From: Liopterus haemorrhoidalis
Lineage: Eukaryota; Arthropoda; Insecta; Coleoptera; Dytiscidae
DNA length: 64,000 nucleotides
Assembly: GCA_963971575.1 (NCBI GenBank)
Contig: OZ020613.1
Coordinates: 49,780,250 to 49,844,249 of the forward strand
Reading direction: 5' to 3'
Part shown: in pieces, positions 41,881 through 52,769 of the stretch
Layout of the letters: every line of letters begins with the position of its first letter
How positions within the stretch are numbered: the stretch's first letter is position 1
The notes under the pieces: model-generated
What the model saw: only the letters and a program-made list of their open reading frames with translations
What the model was told of the DNA's origin: nothing
The model's database searches: none
Position numbers and translations under genes: made by a program

Positions 41881-42787
41881 TGTAATAAGTTCAAACAGTA
41901 CTAGAGCGCCTAGTACATTTTCAACGAAGAAGACGTACCGGGTGCGAAATTAAAATATGTTAAAATAGAAGATCATTTTATTCAGGAATTAAAAAGGTGA
42001 TTAGATGGCGAGCATTAAAATAAACTGGAAACATGAAAGTTTTAATAGAGATGTTAAGTGTATATCGAATTTTTATAATAATAAAAATAAATTATCTATG
42101 AAATTTTACTAAAAAATATTAATTCATTTCCGAAAAGTTAATTTGTCAGTATCAGGAAAGCAACTGTTTGTCAGAATAGTTCAACTGATGGCCACTGTCA
42201 CTACAATCGATTTTAAATTGGATATCGTTTCTTGCAACATAATAAATTGCAGTTTTGACCAAACTGTTATTATAAAATTCTAAAATAAACGGATCATTAT
42301 TGCTTGTATTTTTTGTAATATTTTCGGAAGATAAGTCTGCTTGTTCCAGTACGTTGTTATTTGTTTCTACGACTGTTATATTTTTTGAAAATAAGTCTAC
42401 TTATGCCGGTATGATGTTATTTGTTTCGGCAGTGTACTATTTTTTGAAGATAAATCTATTTCTCCCTGCATGATTTTATTAGTTTCTGTGGCTAACTTTT
42501 TATTCAATTTCGCAATCTCATTCGATTATAACATTTTCTTTAAGTGCTGTTTTTGAAGATACGTTTTTCGGTACTATTCTACTTTAGCAAACCCACCAGG
42601 CAGTGTTGCCAGCTATAGTAAAATTTAAAAAAGTGAAATTAAACTAAAATCACAACAGAATAAAAAAATTATTCATATAATAATGCTTAACTTTCAGTTA
42701 AATAAATCTAATTAAATAAATATGCCTGTATTTAATAATAATAATATAACTTTCACAGCTGAATAAAGAGTGAAAAGGGGGACCATA
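41881..42787. other. AT-rich non-coding stretch
   Basis: Contains loose repeats of GAAAATAAGTCTACTT/GATAAATCTATTT near 42330-42460. No gene seen. Confidence 0.35.
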
Positions 42788-43244
42788 ATTTGGCATCCTA
42801 CACCACTTTTTATTATAAATGCATGAACAATAATACACAATTTTAATTAGACTAATATGGGGAAAATAAAGTACTGTGCACCTAAAAAATGAGTAATTAG
42901 GTTAGGTTTAGTTAGTAAAAGTCTAGGACAGCAGAAGTCGAAAAGCTCGAACTAAGCTTAAAGGAGTTTGCGAAAATGGTGTAGTGGGATATAATTCTGT
43001 AGTTTTATCTTTATTTCTTTGTTGTTTTATTTTGTGAAGTGTATATATATATATTTCACACAAACTCCTTTAAGCTTACTTTGTGCCTTTCGGCTTCCGC
43101 TGTCCTAGATTTTTACTAACTAAACCTAACCTAATTACCTTGTATTTAGGTCCACAGTACTTTATTTTCCCCCACATTTAGCTCAATTAAAATTGTGTAT
43201 CATTGTGCATGCGTTTATAACATGGTGGTGTAGGGTGCCAATTT
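42788..43244. repeat. Foldback element with ~190-bp arms
   Basis: The left arm (42788 to about 42975) and right arm (about 43060-43244) are imperfect inverted copies, for example AATTAGGTTAGGTTTAGTTA, AAGCTTAAAGGAGTTTG and AAAATAAAGTACTGTG in both. The spacer carries a (TA)n run. Confidence 0.8.
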
Positions 43245-43398
43245 ATTTTCCACCTGAATTAAAATTTTAAAAAATATCCAGACAATGGATGATAACAATA
43301 ACAGTAAAAATTGGAAATAAATAATATTATATTAAATTTAAACTACATTTATATATTAAAACTATAAACACAGTAGAAATTAAATAGATATTACTTAT

Positions 43399-44721
43399 TG
43401 TAGCGCCCGCCTACGTTGGGTGGTGACCGTAGGGCAAGACAGCGCTACACAGGGGTCGACAATTTAGACTCGAAGGACCGATGTGTATGGAAGCGCAGCG
43501 CGCCGGTATATTGAGTGGACTATTGTGTCGCGGACGTACGCGCAGTGAGTTGAGTAACCGCCGGTTTCAACCTTAAGGAAAGAGGGGGGATTTTAACTCT
43601 TCTGCTCCTAGGGGCAAATCTAGGAGACTGCACAAAGGAGTGGAAGCCCTCGCTGGGGAGAGAAGGGTTAAAGTCCAGGCCCACAAATAAGGTGATAGGA
43701 GGAGCCAATACTTGCTGTTTCCCTCGATGACTCCTACCGACGATGATCCTAACACGAAAATATCGTAGACTCAACTCACTGGATACAAAGGACACCTGGC
43801 AAGATACGGTGCAATGTAAGCTGGCCAGTGTACTTTGTCGGACACAATACAATAAACTGTACAAATCTTATAATTTACACTATAAAAAAATGTGTTTTGG
43901 TGAAAGCCAAGCCTTAGTTCAGTAATAGAACTAGAAATAAATATGCAACAAACAGATGGTTAAATTGCATTAATACATAAATAAATATCAGCTGAAGGCA
44001 CGTGAAAATAAACTACAATAAATGAATGTTAATACTAGAATATTAATATCTGCAAATTAACAATAATATGCAGTATTATTGTTACTAAATTATTAGCTGA
44101 AGGCTATACTAAAGAATTTAACAACAATAATAAATTGAAACCTGAAAATGAGTAAGTTCGGAATGAACTACTCTAATAAACAATATTCTCAAAACAAACA
44201 AAATTCTAAATAGAATATTTTTAAGTACAAATAAACAGAATAAAACTACAGTGTACGACACTTAGCTGGATTCTGGATCTGGATTCTTCCTGGTAGCCGG
44301 ATAGCTCGTCTGGATGAATCAGCTGATCTGGTTTTCACTCTAAATTATAAGATGCACTGATATGATTTGTCAGGTTGTAAATCTGACAAAGAGCGGTTTA
44401 AATCACTGATATTTCGGGTTGTAAATCCGAAATATACAGCATAAAAAATAGCCGGGAAGCAAAACACTAATTTTTAGGTTAAAAAACCATGCGGTCTCGA
44501 AAAAACGTTATATTAACGAACAGGTTAATTTGTAATGAACGGTCAGCGACCTGTTAATCGCGGTTAACTAATGAATTAAATTTTCATAAAAGTGCAAAGA
44601 AAAATTGGCAGATGGCCCTAGTTGGCCTAAAACATAGAAAAATATACATAAATTATGTTTTTACATTTAAATTAATTAAATTACAAAATAAGGAAAATTG
44701 GGGCGCCTAGCGGGCCCAACA
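43399..44721 (-). repeat. 3' LTR of the BEL/Pao element
   Basis: TGTAGCGCCCGCC...GGGCCCAACA in plus-strand reading; constant offset 6360 to the other LTR. Confidence 0.95.
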
Positions 44722-44836
44722 TTCCGCCGGCCAAAACGAATGTTTTAGAACCGGGAACAACAAATTATGATTGTCAAATGGAGCGGCAATCAACATACTG
44801 GAGGACAATAATCGATTGGAAGGGGAGCCAGTTTCA

Positions 44837-47800
44837 CTACTGGCCTGACAAGGTGCCCTTGGCGGTCTTGACGGTGGCGACTCTCACCACGTCGTCTCCT
44901 CCCGGGGAGACCGTTATCACTCGCCCCAACCTCCACTGCAAGGGGGGCAGGCAGTTGTCCTGGACCAAAACCAACTGTCCTACCTGCAACGATAACGCAG
45001 GTTTGTCCCACTTCTGGCGTTGTTGAAGCGTGTTCAGATACTCATTGTTCCAACGCCTCCAAAAATCTTGAACAATTTTTTGCGTGAGTTTCCATCTCTT
45101 TAGTATCGCAATGGGTTCACCTTCAAGGTTGGGTTCTGGGACAGAGACGGCAGGTTCCATTGTAAGGAAATGGCTGGGCGTGAGTGCCTCACAGTCCTCT
45201 GGGTCCGTGGACAATTGGGTGAGCGGCCTCGAATTAAGGACAGCTTCTATTCTGGCCAATACAGTTGTCATCTCCTCATACGTGAGCACTTGTTCGCCAA
45301 TAACACGAGACAAGTGGAACTTCACGGATTTAATAGCAGCCTCCCACAATCCTCCAAAGTGTGGGGCTGACGCAGGGTTAATGTGCCACTCGACACCATC
45401 CACTGCCAATTTATTGGCCAAACAATCGTTGTAATTGGAGGAAGTTACAAATTTCTGGAGCTCCGAAAAGTGAGCTTTAGCTCCAATGTAATTTGTTCCT
45501 CCATCGCTGTAGATTTTGGAACATCTTCCTCGCCGGGAGATGAATCTATGGAAGGCGTTCAAGAATGTTTCAGTGGTCAAATCAGATGCAAGTTCAAGAT
45601 GTACTGCTTTAGTGGCAAAGCAGATAAACAGGCAGAGATATGCCTTATGACACTTATAGCCTCTACCTTTATATGGCGTGACCATGTAGGGTCCTCCGTA
45701 ATCAGTGCCTATAACAGCGAACGGTTTCTCTGGTCTGACTCGGGGTTGAGGCAGGTCTCCCATCATGGGGTGCAAAAAGGTCGGCTTATTTCTGAAACAT
45801 CTAACACACTTACGACAAACTCTTCTAATTAGGTTCCGCGCACCTACTATCCAGAATGCGCGTTCAACGATAGCTTGGATGGTTCTCGGCGATGCATGTA
45901 AGTGTTTGTCGTGATAATACTTCACTAACATGTCGGTAAGGATGTGTTTTGAGGACAACAGTATGGGGTGCCTATGATCGTAGGTTCTCTCGGTAAATCT
46001 TAGTCTCCCACCTACTCTCATCAGGCCGTGTCGATCGAGGAAAGGGTCCAGCTTCCTTAGCGGTTTGGAAACCGGTTTACGTTCAGCAAGACATTTCAAC
46101 TGCGGTCCGAATGCATCGACTTGAGCCATTCGTGCCAGCCGCATCTGGGCTCGACTTAGTTCAGCAGTTGAAATGAATCCATAACACTTGTTTCCTCGGG
46201 GTCGCGAATTATTGATAAAACGCAGGCATAAGGCAGTAATTCTCATCAGTCGGGAATATGATGAGTACAAAAGAAACATGTCATTTACTTGCTCGTTCTG
46301 CTGAACGAGGCATATAGCTGGTTTAGTCTCAGCTAGTACATCTTCCTCAGACGTTGGGGAAATGGTACTGGTATTTATTGGCCATTCTTCAATGGGTCGG
46401 TTCAGCCAAATGGGTCCAGACCACCAGAGCGGGCGCTCTGGCAGTGCAGAAGGTAACAGTCCTCTGGACGCGTAGTCTGCGGGGTTGTCCGTTGTACTAG
46501 GAGCAGGAGCGGAAGCGTCCTCACCAGGTGCAGGAGCGGAAGTGTCCTCACTAAGTGCAGGAGCGGTAGTGTCCTCACTAAGTGCAGGAGCGGTAGTGCC
46601 CTCATCAGGTGCAGGAGCGGTAGTGTCCTCACTAAGTGCAGGAGCGGTAGTGCCCTCATCAGGTGCAGGAGCGGTGGTGTCCTCACTAAGTGCAGGAGCG
46701 GTAGTGCCCTCACTAAGTGCAGGAGCGGTAGTGTCCTCACTAAGTGCAGGAGCGGTAGTGCCCTCACCAAGTGCAGGAGCGGAAATGTCCCCACTAGGTG
46801 CAGGAACGGTAGTGCCCTCACTAAGTGCAGGAGCGGTAGTGTCCTCACTAAGTGCAGGAGCGGTATTGCCCTCACTAAGTGCAGGAGCGGAAGTGTCCTC
46901 AACAGGTGCAGGAGCGGTAGTGCCCTCACCAGATGCGGGAACGGTTTCGTTCAAGTCCTGAACCACCGATACGTGGAAGGACATAACTTTGTTGGCTGGT
47001 CCGGGAAATGGACCGGTAATTACTACGCCCAAAGCGGTTTCTATCGCGTATGGGCCTTCAGGTAATTTCACTGGTTTTCCTTTAACCAAAGAAAAATAGA
47101 CATCAGCTCCTAATAGCATGTCTACTGGAGCGGTTTGGTTGTAACTTGGATCTGCCAGTTGCACTCCTCTCAACATGGGTGATGTGAATGGACGGAAAGT
47201 CTGGGCTGGCAAGCAGGCAGCAATGTTCTTAACTACCAGGGCATTGGTAGAAAAGTTGTTCCAGTTGTGACGCGGGCGGAAGTGACATTTAACAACTCCT
47301 GAGACCGCGTCTACCTCCACATTGGAAACTCCAGATATGGATGTCTTGGTAGGCTTCAAATCTAAGCCTAGTTTGAGACAGCAGCTATCCGACATCAAGC
47401 TGGTCTCACTCCCGCTGTCAAGGAGTACTCTAACTTCCTTCCAGCGTTGTTGGGAGTCTCTCACTTGAATGCGTGCGGTACTCAACAAAACACGCGATAA
47501 CCTCGGTTGAGGTGTGGTCCTCGTATTGTGTACTACTACGAGAGTTGAGGTTGAAGGCTTTTCCTTGCTAACTTCACTGTCAGGTTGGCTCTTTGGACGG
47601 AATGGTTTAGCTTGGGAGACATCATGTGCTCTTCCTATTGGGAGGTGTTCCCCAATATGAAGCAGTGTGTGATGTCGCTGGTCACAATGCCTACAATTGT
47701 ACTTGGAGTTACAAGTCGGTGCTTGATGGTTTGGCGAGAAACAATTGTAGCAGTGATTGTGTTTCCTTATGAGAGAACGTCTCTCATACGGCGTGAGACT

Positions 47801-48910
47801 TCTAAACTTCGTGCAAGAGTGCATAGGATGTGACGTTTTGCACTCTAAACATGTTAAAGTTTGGTAGGAAGTGGTTACAAAAGCCTTTTTCTGCCTTTGT
47901 GACCTCGGGCTTGCGCTAGCTCTCGGGTTTGAACTAGCCTTTGCTGAGGGTTCTATTATCGGATCTTCTTGATCCACAGTCTGCCACTGTTGGGAGGTAA
48001 CGTATGTGCTCAGAAAATCTAACAATTCGGACAGCGTTGGTAAGGACTTCGGATTCAGATGGCGCTCAAATCTGTTCCTGGTCTGAGTGTTCAGTTTCCT
48101 GACTAGGATGCAGGCGAATATTTGAGACCAGTTGTCCACAGGCTCTCCCTGAGCCCGTAGAGCTTCTACATGGCTGGTGATCGATGACACAAACCTTGAG
48201 ACGTTGTGGAAAGACATGTTGGTTAGAGAATCCAAGTCCAATAGTCCGTCCACATGATGTCCAGAAATCAGGCGAGTGTGCTGATATCGCTTTTTCAGGA
48301 CGGCTAAAGCTGGTTCGTAGTTAGCATCAGTGAGCTTGAGATTTCTTACAAGTTCTAGTGGTTCTCCAGCCAGACTGGCTTTCAGGTGCTGAAATTTCTG
48401 TACTGGAGCGAACGATTCGTTGTTATGTACTGTGCTCATAAACATGTCGCAGTATGAACTCCATTCGGAAATCTTTCCTGTAAATGTAGGCAGATCCAAC
48501 TTCGACAATCGTGTATGGGTTGAAGTAGACTGGATGCTGCTTTGGAAGGCAGTGTTAGGCAGATCAGTTCTGTCACATGACTGAGGAACGTTCTCAGCGA
48601 ATGGTGACTGATCACAAGTAGTGACGACTTCGGTGACTCTCTCACAAAAATCATCATATTCAAGATTCAGTTCCTCCTGTTTGTCCACAGTTTCTGGAAG
48701 AGTCAGTAATTCCAACATGCACTCTTCATAGGTACTCCTCCGTGCTGGTAGCTCCTTGAGTTGAGCACGCACGCGAGCGAGTTTGCTTGGATCGGTCAAG
48801 GCATCCTGAATGGACCTTTCTAACGTGTCCAAATACCTGACACAAAATCCCTTTTTTACTGTGAGCCTTGTGACAGCGGCCATGTTGAACCGATGGGAAA
48901 TCTTGGTCAA
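44837..48910 (-). CDS. BEL/Pao Gag-Pol with RT/RNase H replaced by a repeat
   Basis: Uninterrupted 1357 codons; a later Met (48883, MAAVTRLTVKKG) is the likelier start. Gag has the BEL signature LPTFTGKISEWSSYCDMF and RNRFERHL, then knuckles CLECKTSHPMHSC and CYNCFSPNHQAPTC plus CRHCDQRHHTLLH. The protease has VLLDSGSETSLMS. After the linker GVVITGPFPGPANK, where RT should follow, 16 copies of a 9-residue Ala/Pro/Ser/Glu/Thr unit appear. The frame then continues with NPADYASRGLLPS, the block after RNase H. Integrase: HDKHLH with CRKCVRC, GTDYGGPY, YSDGGTNY and GGLWEAAIKS (D, D, E), ending with a BEL tail domain. An RT-less Gag-PR-IN polyprotein. Confidence 0.9.
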   Translation of the reverse strand: MTKISHRFNMAAVTRLTVKKGFCVRYLDTLERSIQDALTDPSKLARVRAQLKELPARRSTYEECMLELLTLPETVDKQEELNLEYDDFCERVTEVVTTCDQSPFAENVPQSCDRTDLPNTAFQSSIQSTSTHTRLSKLDLPTFTGKISEWSSYCDMFMSTVHNNESFAPVQKFQHLKASLAGEPLELVRNLKLTDANYEPALAVLKKRYQHTRLISGHHVDGLLDLDSLTNMSFHNVSRFVSSITSHVEALRAQGEPVDNWSQIFACILVRKLNTQTRNRFERHLNPKSLPTLSELLDFLSTYVTSQQWQTVDQEDPIIEPSAKASSNPRASASPRSQRQKKAFVTTSYQTLTCLECKTSHPMHSCTKFRSLTPYERRSLIRKHNHCYNCFSPNHQAPTCNSKYNCRHCDQRHHTLLHIGEHLPIGRAHDVSQAKPFRPKSQPDSEVSKEKPSTSTLVVVHNTRTTPQPRLSRVLLSTARIQVRDSQQRWKEVRVLLDSGSETSLMSDSCCLKLGLDLKPTKTSISGVSNVEVDAVSGVVKCHFRPRHNWNNFSTNALVVKNIAACLPAQTFRPFTSPMLRGVQLADPSYNQTAPVDMLLGADVYFSLVKGKPVKLPEGPYAIETALGVVITGPFPGPANKVMSFHVSVVQDLNETVPASGEGTTAPAPVEDTSAPALSEGNTAPALSEDTTAPALSEGTTVPAPSGDISAPALGEGTTAPALSEDTTAPALSEGTTAPALSEDTTAPAPDEGTTAPALSEDTTAPAPDEGTTAPALSEDTTAPALSEDTSAPAPGEDASAPAPSTTDNPADYASRGLLPSALPERPLWWSGPIWLNRPIEEWPINTSTISPTSEEDVLAETKPAICLVQQNEQVNDMFLLYSSYSRLMRITALCLRFINNSRPRGNKCYGFISTAELSRAQMRLARMAQVDAFGPQLKCLAERKPVSKPLRKLDPFLDRHGLMRVGGRLRFTERTYDHRHPILLSSKHILTDMLVKYYHDKHLHASPRTIQAIVERAFWIVGARNLIRRVCRKCVRCFRNKPTFLHPMMGDLPQPRVRPEKPFAVIGTDYGGPYMVTPYKGRGYKCHKAYLCLFICFATKAVHLELASDLTTETFLNAFHRFISRRGRCSKIYSDGGTNYIGAKAHFSELQKFVTSSNYNDCLANKLAVDGVEWHINPASAPHFGGLWEAAIKSVKFHLSRVIGEQVLTYEEMTTVLARIEAVLNSRPLTQLSTDPEDCEALTPSHFLTMEPAVSVPEPNLEGEPIAILKRWKLTQKIVQDFWRRWNNEYLNTLQQRQKWDKPALSLQVGQLVLVQDNCLPPLQWRLGRVITVSPGGDDVVRVATVKTAKGTLSGQ
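46488..46942 (-). repeat. 27-bp minisatellite inside the BEL frame
   Basis: About 16 units encode A-P-A-L/P-S-E-D/G-T-T variants. The unit is a multiple of three, so the frame is kept, and the opposite strand is also open. It sits exactly where RT and RNase H are missing. Confidence 0.9.
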
Positions 48911-49059
48911 GTACAGAGCGATCGCGGGATCAATGGTAGTACAAATTTTAGTATATCACAAATACTAAATTCTTGCCGTGCAGACTGGAGATGCCGCCGG
49001 CCTTGGGGTAATCGGACGCACAAATCAGACTGATATGTGATCCTGGCGTTGAAAGAACC

Positions 49060-49330
49060 AAAAGTCGGATAATCGAGCGTGTCGGATAATCCAAAAATTC
49101 TTCCAACTAACGTAAACAGGGTTAACAGCAACGTTAACTTGTTGTGGAATCAAAACGGTTGATCAGTGATCGGATAATCCAAAAGTCGGATAATCCAAAA
49201 TTGCTTCCAACAGCGGAAACAGGGTTAACAGCAACGTTAACTTGTTGTGGGATCAAAACGGTTGATCGGAGATCGGATAATCCAAAAGTCGGATAATCCA
49301 AATTTGCAATTTATCCTGGAAAACGGCCTA
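49060..49330 (-). repeat. BEL leader repeats, ~103-bp unit
   Basis: GGATAATCCAAAAGTCGGAT and CAGGGTTAACAGCAACGTTA blocks recur with a spacing of about 103 bp across the untranslated leader. Confidence 0.65.
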
Positions 49331-49439
49331 ATAGGTCCGTGGAGCTGCCAGACACTTCTAGCAGGCGTAATATGAACGATTTCAAGATAAATCGGACAAT
49401 AAAAATTCAGACTTACAAAAATCGGACTTCCAAAAAGTC

Positions 49440-49758
49440 GGAATATTCGTAAATCGGGCAAAACGGAGGTTCTGTATCCGAAATGTACAACAGTCGGACA
49501 CTAAAAATCGGACTTACAAAAATCAGACTTGCAAAAAATCGGACTTGCAAAAATCGGCCTTGCAAAAATCGGACTTGTAAATCTCGCAGAACGGCGGATC
49601 AAATCCGGCTCGAAGCTGACCATGAAATGTAGCGCGAGTCGGACAACAAAATATCGGATTTACAAAAATCGGACTTGCAAAAATCGGACTTGCAAAAATC
49701 GGACTTTGTAAATCGCACAAAACGGCGGATCAAATCCGGCTCGAAGCAGACCATGAAA
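49440..49758 (-). repeat. BEL leader repeats including a duplicated PBS/LTR edge
   Basis: ACGGCGGATCAAATCCGGCT through ACCATGAAATGTAGCGC occurs at 49591-49635 and 49722-49766, 131 bp apart, with 15-16-bp CAAAAATCGGACTTG units between. The inner copy ends with the first eight bases of the LTR edge. A more diverged third copy starts near 49450. Confidence 0.75.
49730..49755 (-). other. Primer-binding site of the BEL element
   Basis: On the minus strand the LTR end CTACA is followed by TTTCA and TGGTCTGCTTCGAGCCGGAT, resembling the 3' end of tRNA-Tyr (TGG then CTTCGAGCCGGA) with a small mismatch block. A second copy lies 131 bp further in. Confidence 0.5.
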
Positions 49759-51081
49759 TGTAGCGCCCGCCTACGTTGGGTGGTGACCGTAGGGCAAGAC
49801 AGCGCTACACAGGGGTCGACAATTTAGACTCGAAGGACCGATGTGTATGGAAGCGCAGCGCGCCGGTATATTGAGTGGACTATTGTGTCGCGGACGTACG
49901 CGCAGTGAGTTGAGTAACCGCCGGTTTCAACCTTAAGGAAAGAGGGGGGATTTTAACTCTTCTGCTCCTAGGGGCAAATCTAGGAGACTGCACAAAGGAG
50001 TGGAAGCCCTCGCTGGGGAGAGAAGGGTTAAAGTCCAGGCCCACAAATAAGGTGATAGGAGGAGCCAATACTTGCTGTTTCCCTCGATGACTCCTACCGA
50101 CGATGATCCTAACACGAAAATATCGTAGACTCAACTCACTGGATACAAAGGACACCTGGCAAGATACGGTGCAATGTAAGCTGGCCAGTGTACTTTGTCG
50201 GACACAATACAATAAACTGTACAAATCTTATAATTTACACTATAAAAAAATGTGTTTTGGTGAAAGCCAAGCCTTAGTTCAGTAATAGAACTAGAAATAA
50301 ATATGCAACAAACAGATGGTTAAATTGCATTAATACATAAATAAATATCAGCTGAAGGCACGTGAAAATAAACTACAATAAATGAATGTTAATACTAGAA
50401 TATTAATATCTGCAAATTAACAATAATATGCAGTATTATTGTTACTAAATTATTAGCTGAAGGCTATACTAAAGAATTTAACAACAATAATAAATTGAAA
50501 CCTGAAAATGAGTAAGTTCGGAATGAACTACTCTAATAAACAATATTCTCAAAACAAACAAAATTCTAAATAGAATATTTTTAAGTACAAATAAACAGAA
50601 TAAAACTACAGTGTACGACACTTAGCTGGATTCTGGATCTGGATTCTTCCTGGTAGCCGGATAGCTCGTCTGGATGAATCAGCTGATCTGGTTTTCACTC
50701 TAAATTATAAGATGCACTGATATGATTTGTCAGGTTGTAAATCTGACAAAGAGCGGTTTAAATCACTGATATTTCGGGTTGTAAATCCGAAATATACAGC
50801 ATAAAAAATAGCCGGGAAGCAAAACACTAATTTTTAGGTTAAAAAACCATGCGGTCTCGAAAAAACGTTATATTAACGAACAGGTTAATTTGTAATGAAC
50901 GGTCAGCGACCTGTTAATCGCGGTTAACTAATGAATTAAATTTTCATAAAAGTGCAAAGAAAAATTGGCAGATGGCCCTAGTTGGCCTAAAACATAGAAA
51001 AATATACATAAATTATGTTTTTACATTTAAATTAATTAAATTACAAAATAAGGAAAATTGGGGCGCCTAGCGGGCCCAACA
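49759..51081 (-). repeat. 5' LTR of the BEL/Pao element
   Basis: Identical by eye to 43399-44721; followed by the CTTAT duplication. Confidence 0.95.
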
Positions 51082-51278
51082 CTTATTTCTATATTTCTTA
51101 TAAATAAACTCATTTAATAAATTGATATAAAATTTAAATTATTAAAATTGATATATTATATTAATTGATAATTACATTTTACTATTGCCAACACTGCACG
51201 CATGTGCAATAAGGTGGGTTTGCTTAAGTAGGAAAGTACCATATTTTTCTAAAAATTAATTCGCGAATGTGACTATAT

Positions 51279-51444
51279 CATGGCCCCCACAAGGGGGGGG
51301 GTCTGGCAGGGCCCTAGCCTGGGGGCCCGAGTTTGGAGGCCCGGAGTATAACCTATACAATTTCTATTTTAACAGTAAAGGGTATGTATAAGGGCCCGCC
51401 AAAATTTCTGGCCTGGGGGCCCGTCCATGGATGCGGGGGCCATG
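51279..51444. repeat. hAT-type MITE, 166 bp
   Basis: Terminal CATGGCCCCC repeats are inverted and flanked by 8-bp GACTATAT and GTCTATAT (one mismatch). The interior is G-rich with GGGGGCCC blocks. Confidence 0.65.
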
Positions 51445-51452
51445 GTCTATAT

Positions 51453-51780
51453 GTAGATTATTATAAAAATCTAACATAGCATCTTCTTCTATTTTTTAAA
51501 TTGAAATATATTGAAAAAATTACTAGAATTACATAAACCTGCATTTCGTTTAAATAAATCGATCATTAATCATTAATTTCTGATTTTGTTTTCTTCCCAT
51601 TCAAACTTTTTTTTTATTTATTATTATTATTATTTTATTTTAAATATAAAGATAACATTTTGTTAATGAATTGTTTACATTATCGTTTTTAAATTCCAAT
51701 TTTGATTTAAAACATTTTACCCATAGACCAACGCTATCGAAGGAGTCAACAGCGAAAAATACTCTATTATTTCTTTAAAA
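51453..51780. other. AT-rich stretch without a gene
   Basis: Nothing supported beyond (ATT)n near 51618. Confidence 0.35.
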
Positions 51781-51945
51781 ATATGCTTATTTTAACTAAG
51801 ATATATATTAAAATTAATAAACTATGCCATAAATAAATAAATAAAATCTTATACACACTCAATAAAAGAAACCTTGCCCAGACAAACACAAATAAATAAG
51901 ATAAAAGGTCTGTTCGAAAAACTGAACAGACGCAGGGTGATGGTG
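51780..51945 (-). repeat. 5'-truncated 3' UTR fragment of an I-like LINE
   Basis: Minus-strand reading gives CATCACCCTG, a GTCTGTTC/GAACAGAC hairpin, TTATTTATTTGTGTTTGTC and CTTCTTTTATTGAGT, in the same order as the 3' UTR of the 20139-26283 LINE. A related but diverged family member. Confidence 0.7.
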
Positions 51946-52768
51946 TTTTCGCGAAATAGCAACAGCATATAGTTATTGGGGTTATATTATCTAAATTAAT
52001 AGTTTTCATCAATTCAATGTCTAGCCAAATATCATTTTAAATGTAACGATTATATATTTAAAAAATATAATCACTATAAAAAAAAATATGTTAAGAAAAC
52101 CTATAAAATATTCACTGAGTAGTTATATGAAAAATACAAAATTATGATCTAAGAACAGATATATAAATTAGCAGTGCTGAAATATATAAATAAAAATCAA
52201 CATCACATTCAAAAATTGCAATATGTGTAAGAAACCCGAAACAAAAATTTAGCAATAACGAAACAATTCCATGCCGGACAAAGATCATTCCTTAGCAACG
52301 CTCCTAAAATATACAATAATGTACAAAAAAAATTTAGATAAGAACAATTTGGTAATAAATAATATAAATTATAACAAAGTGGCGAAAAGATTTATTAGAC
52401 AAAACCAAATTAAAAGAAATAAACAGATTATGCAAAAAAAAAATAATAATAATAATAATAATAAAAATAAAAACGTCAATAGATAATCACACACAATACT
52501 TTCCGGTATTTCGTGGAATAATCCTTAATCTACTAGGGGTTAAGGGATAATTTTATATCACCAATGTAAATATATCACATGTAAATTTAAATATGTATGT
52601 ATGTATACATATATATTTTCTGTAAAGATAGTGTATATAATAAATAATAATAATAATTAAATGCCTCAAGTACAGAATGTTTCAAAGCGAAACTTAAGTC
52701 CGTAATCACTTCATCAAAAACTGGCTATTTCTTTAATATATTAGTTTAACAAAAGTATCTGAATGACC
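51946..52768. other. AT-rich stretch without a gene
   Basis: A 71-codon Lys/Asn-rich frame at 52271-52486 ends in an (AAT)n run and looks like chance. No other signal. Confidence 0.35.
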
Positions 52769-52769
52769 A

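Larger units (their letters stand above)
43399..51081 (-). mobile_element. Young BEL/Pao element lacking reverse transcriptase
   Basis: LTRs at 43399-44721 and 49759-51081 (both 1323 bp) show no difference in a line-by-line reading, and a 5-bp CTTAT duplication (43394-43398 and 51082-51086) flanks them. A single minus-strand frame of 1357 codons encodes Gag, protease and integrase but no RT or RNase H. The leader before gag is long and repetitive. Identical LTRs mean recent insertion, so the RT-less RNA was probably copied by enzyme supplied in trans (inference). Confidence 0.9.

Noticed and set aside
43520..43864. 114-codon frame duplicated at 49880-50224
   Set aside because: Located in the identical BEL LTRs; no family resemblance and no reason to expect coding there.
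46402..46961. Long repetitive frames on both strands (LHLVRTLPL and SAGAVVPS types)
   Set aside because: Shadows of the 27-bp minisatellite, whose unit length keeps several frames open.
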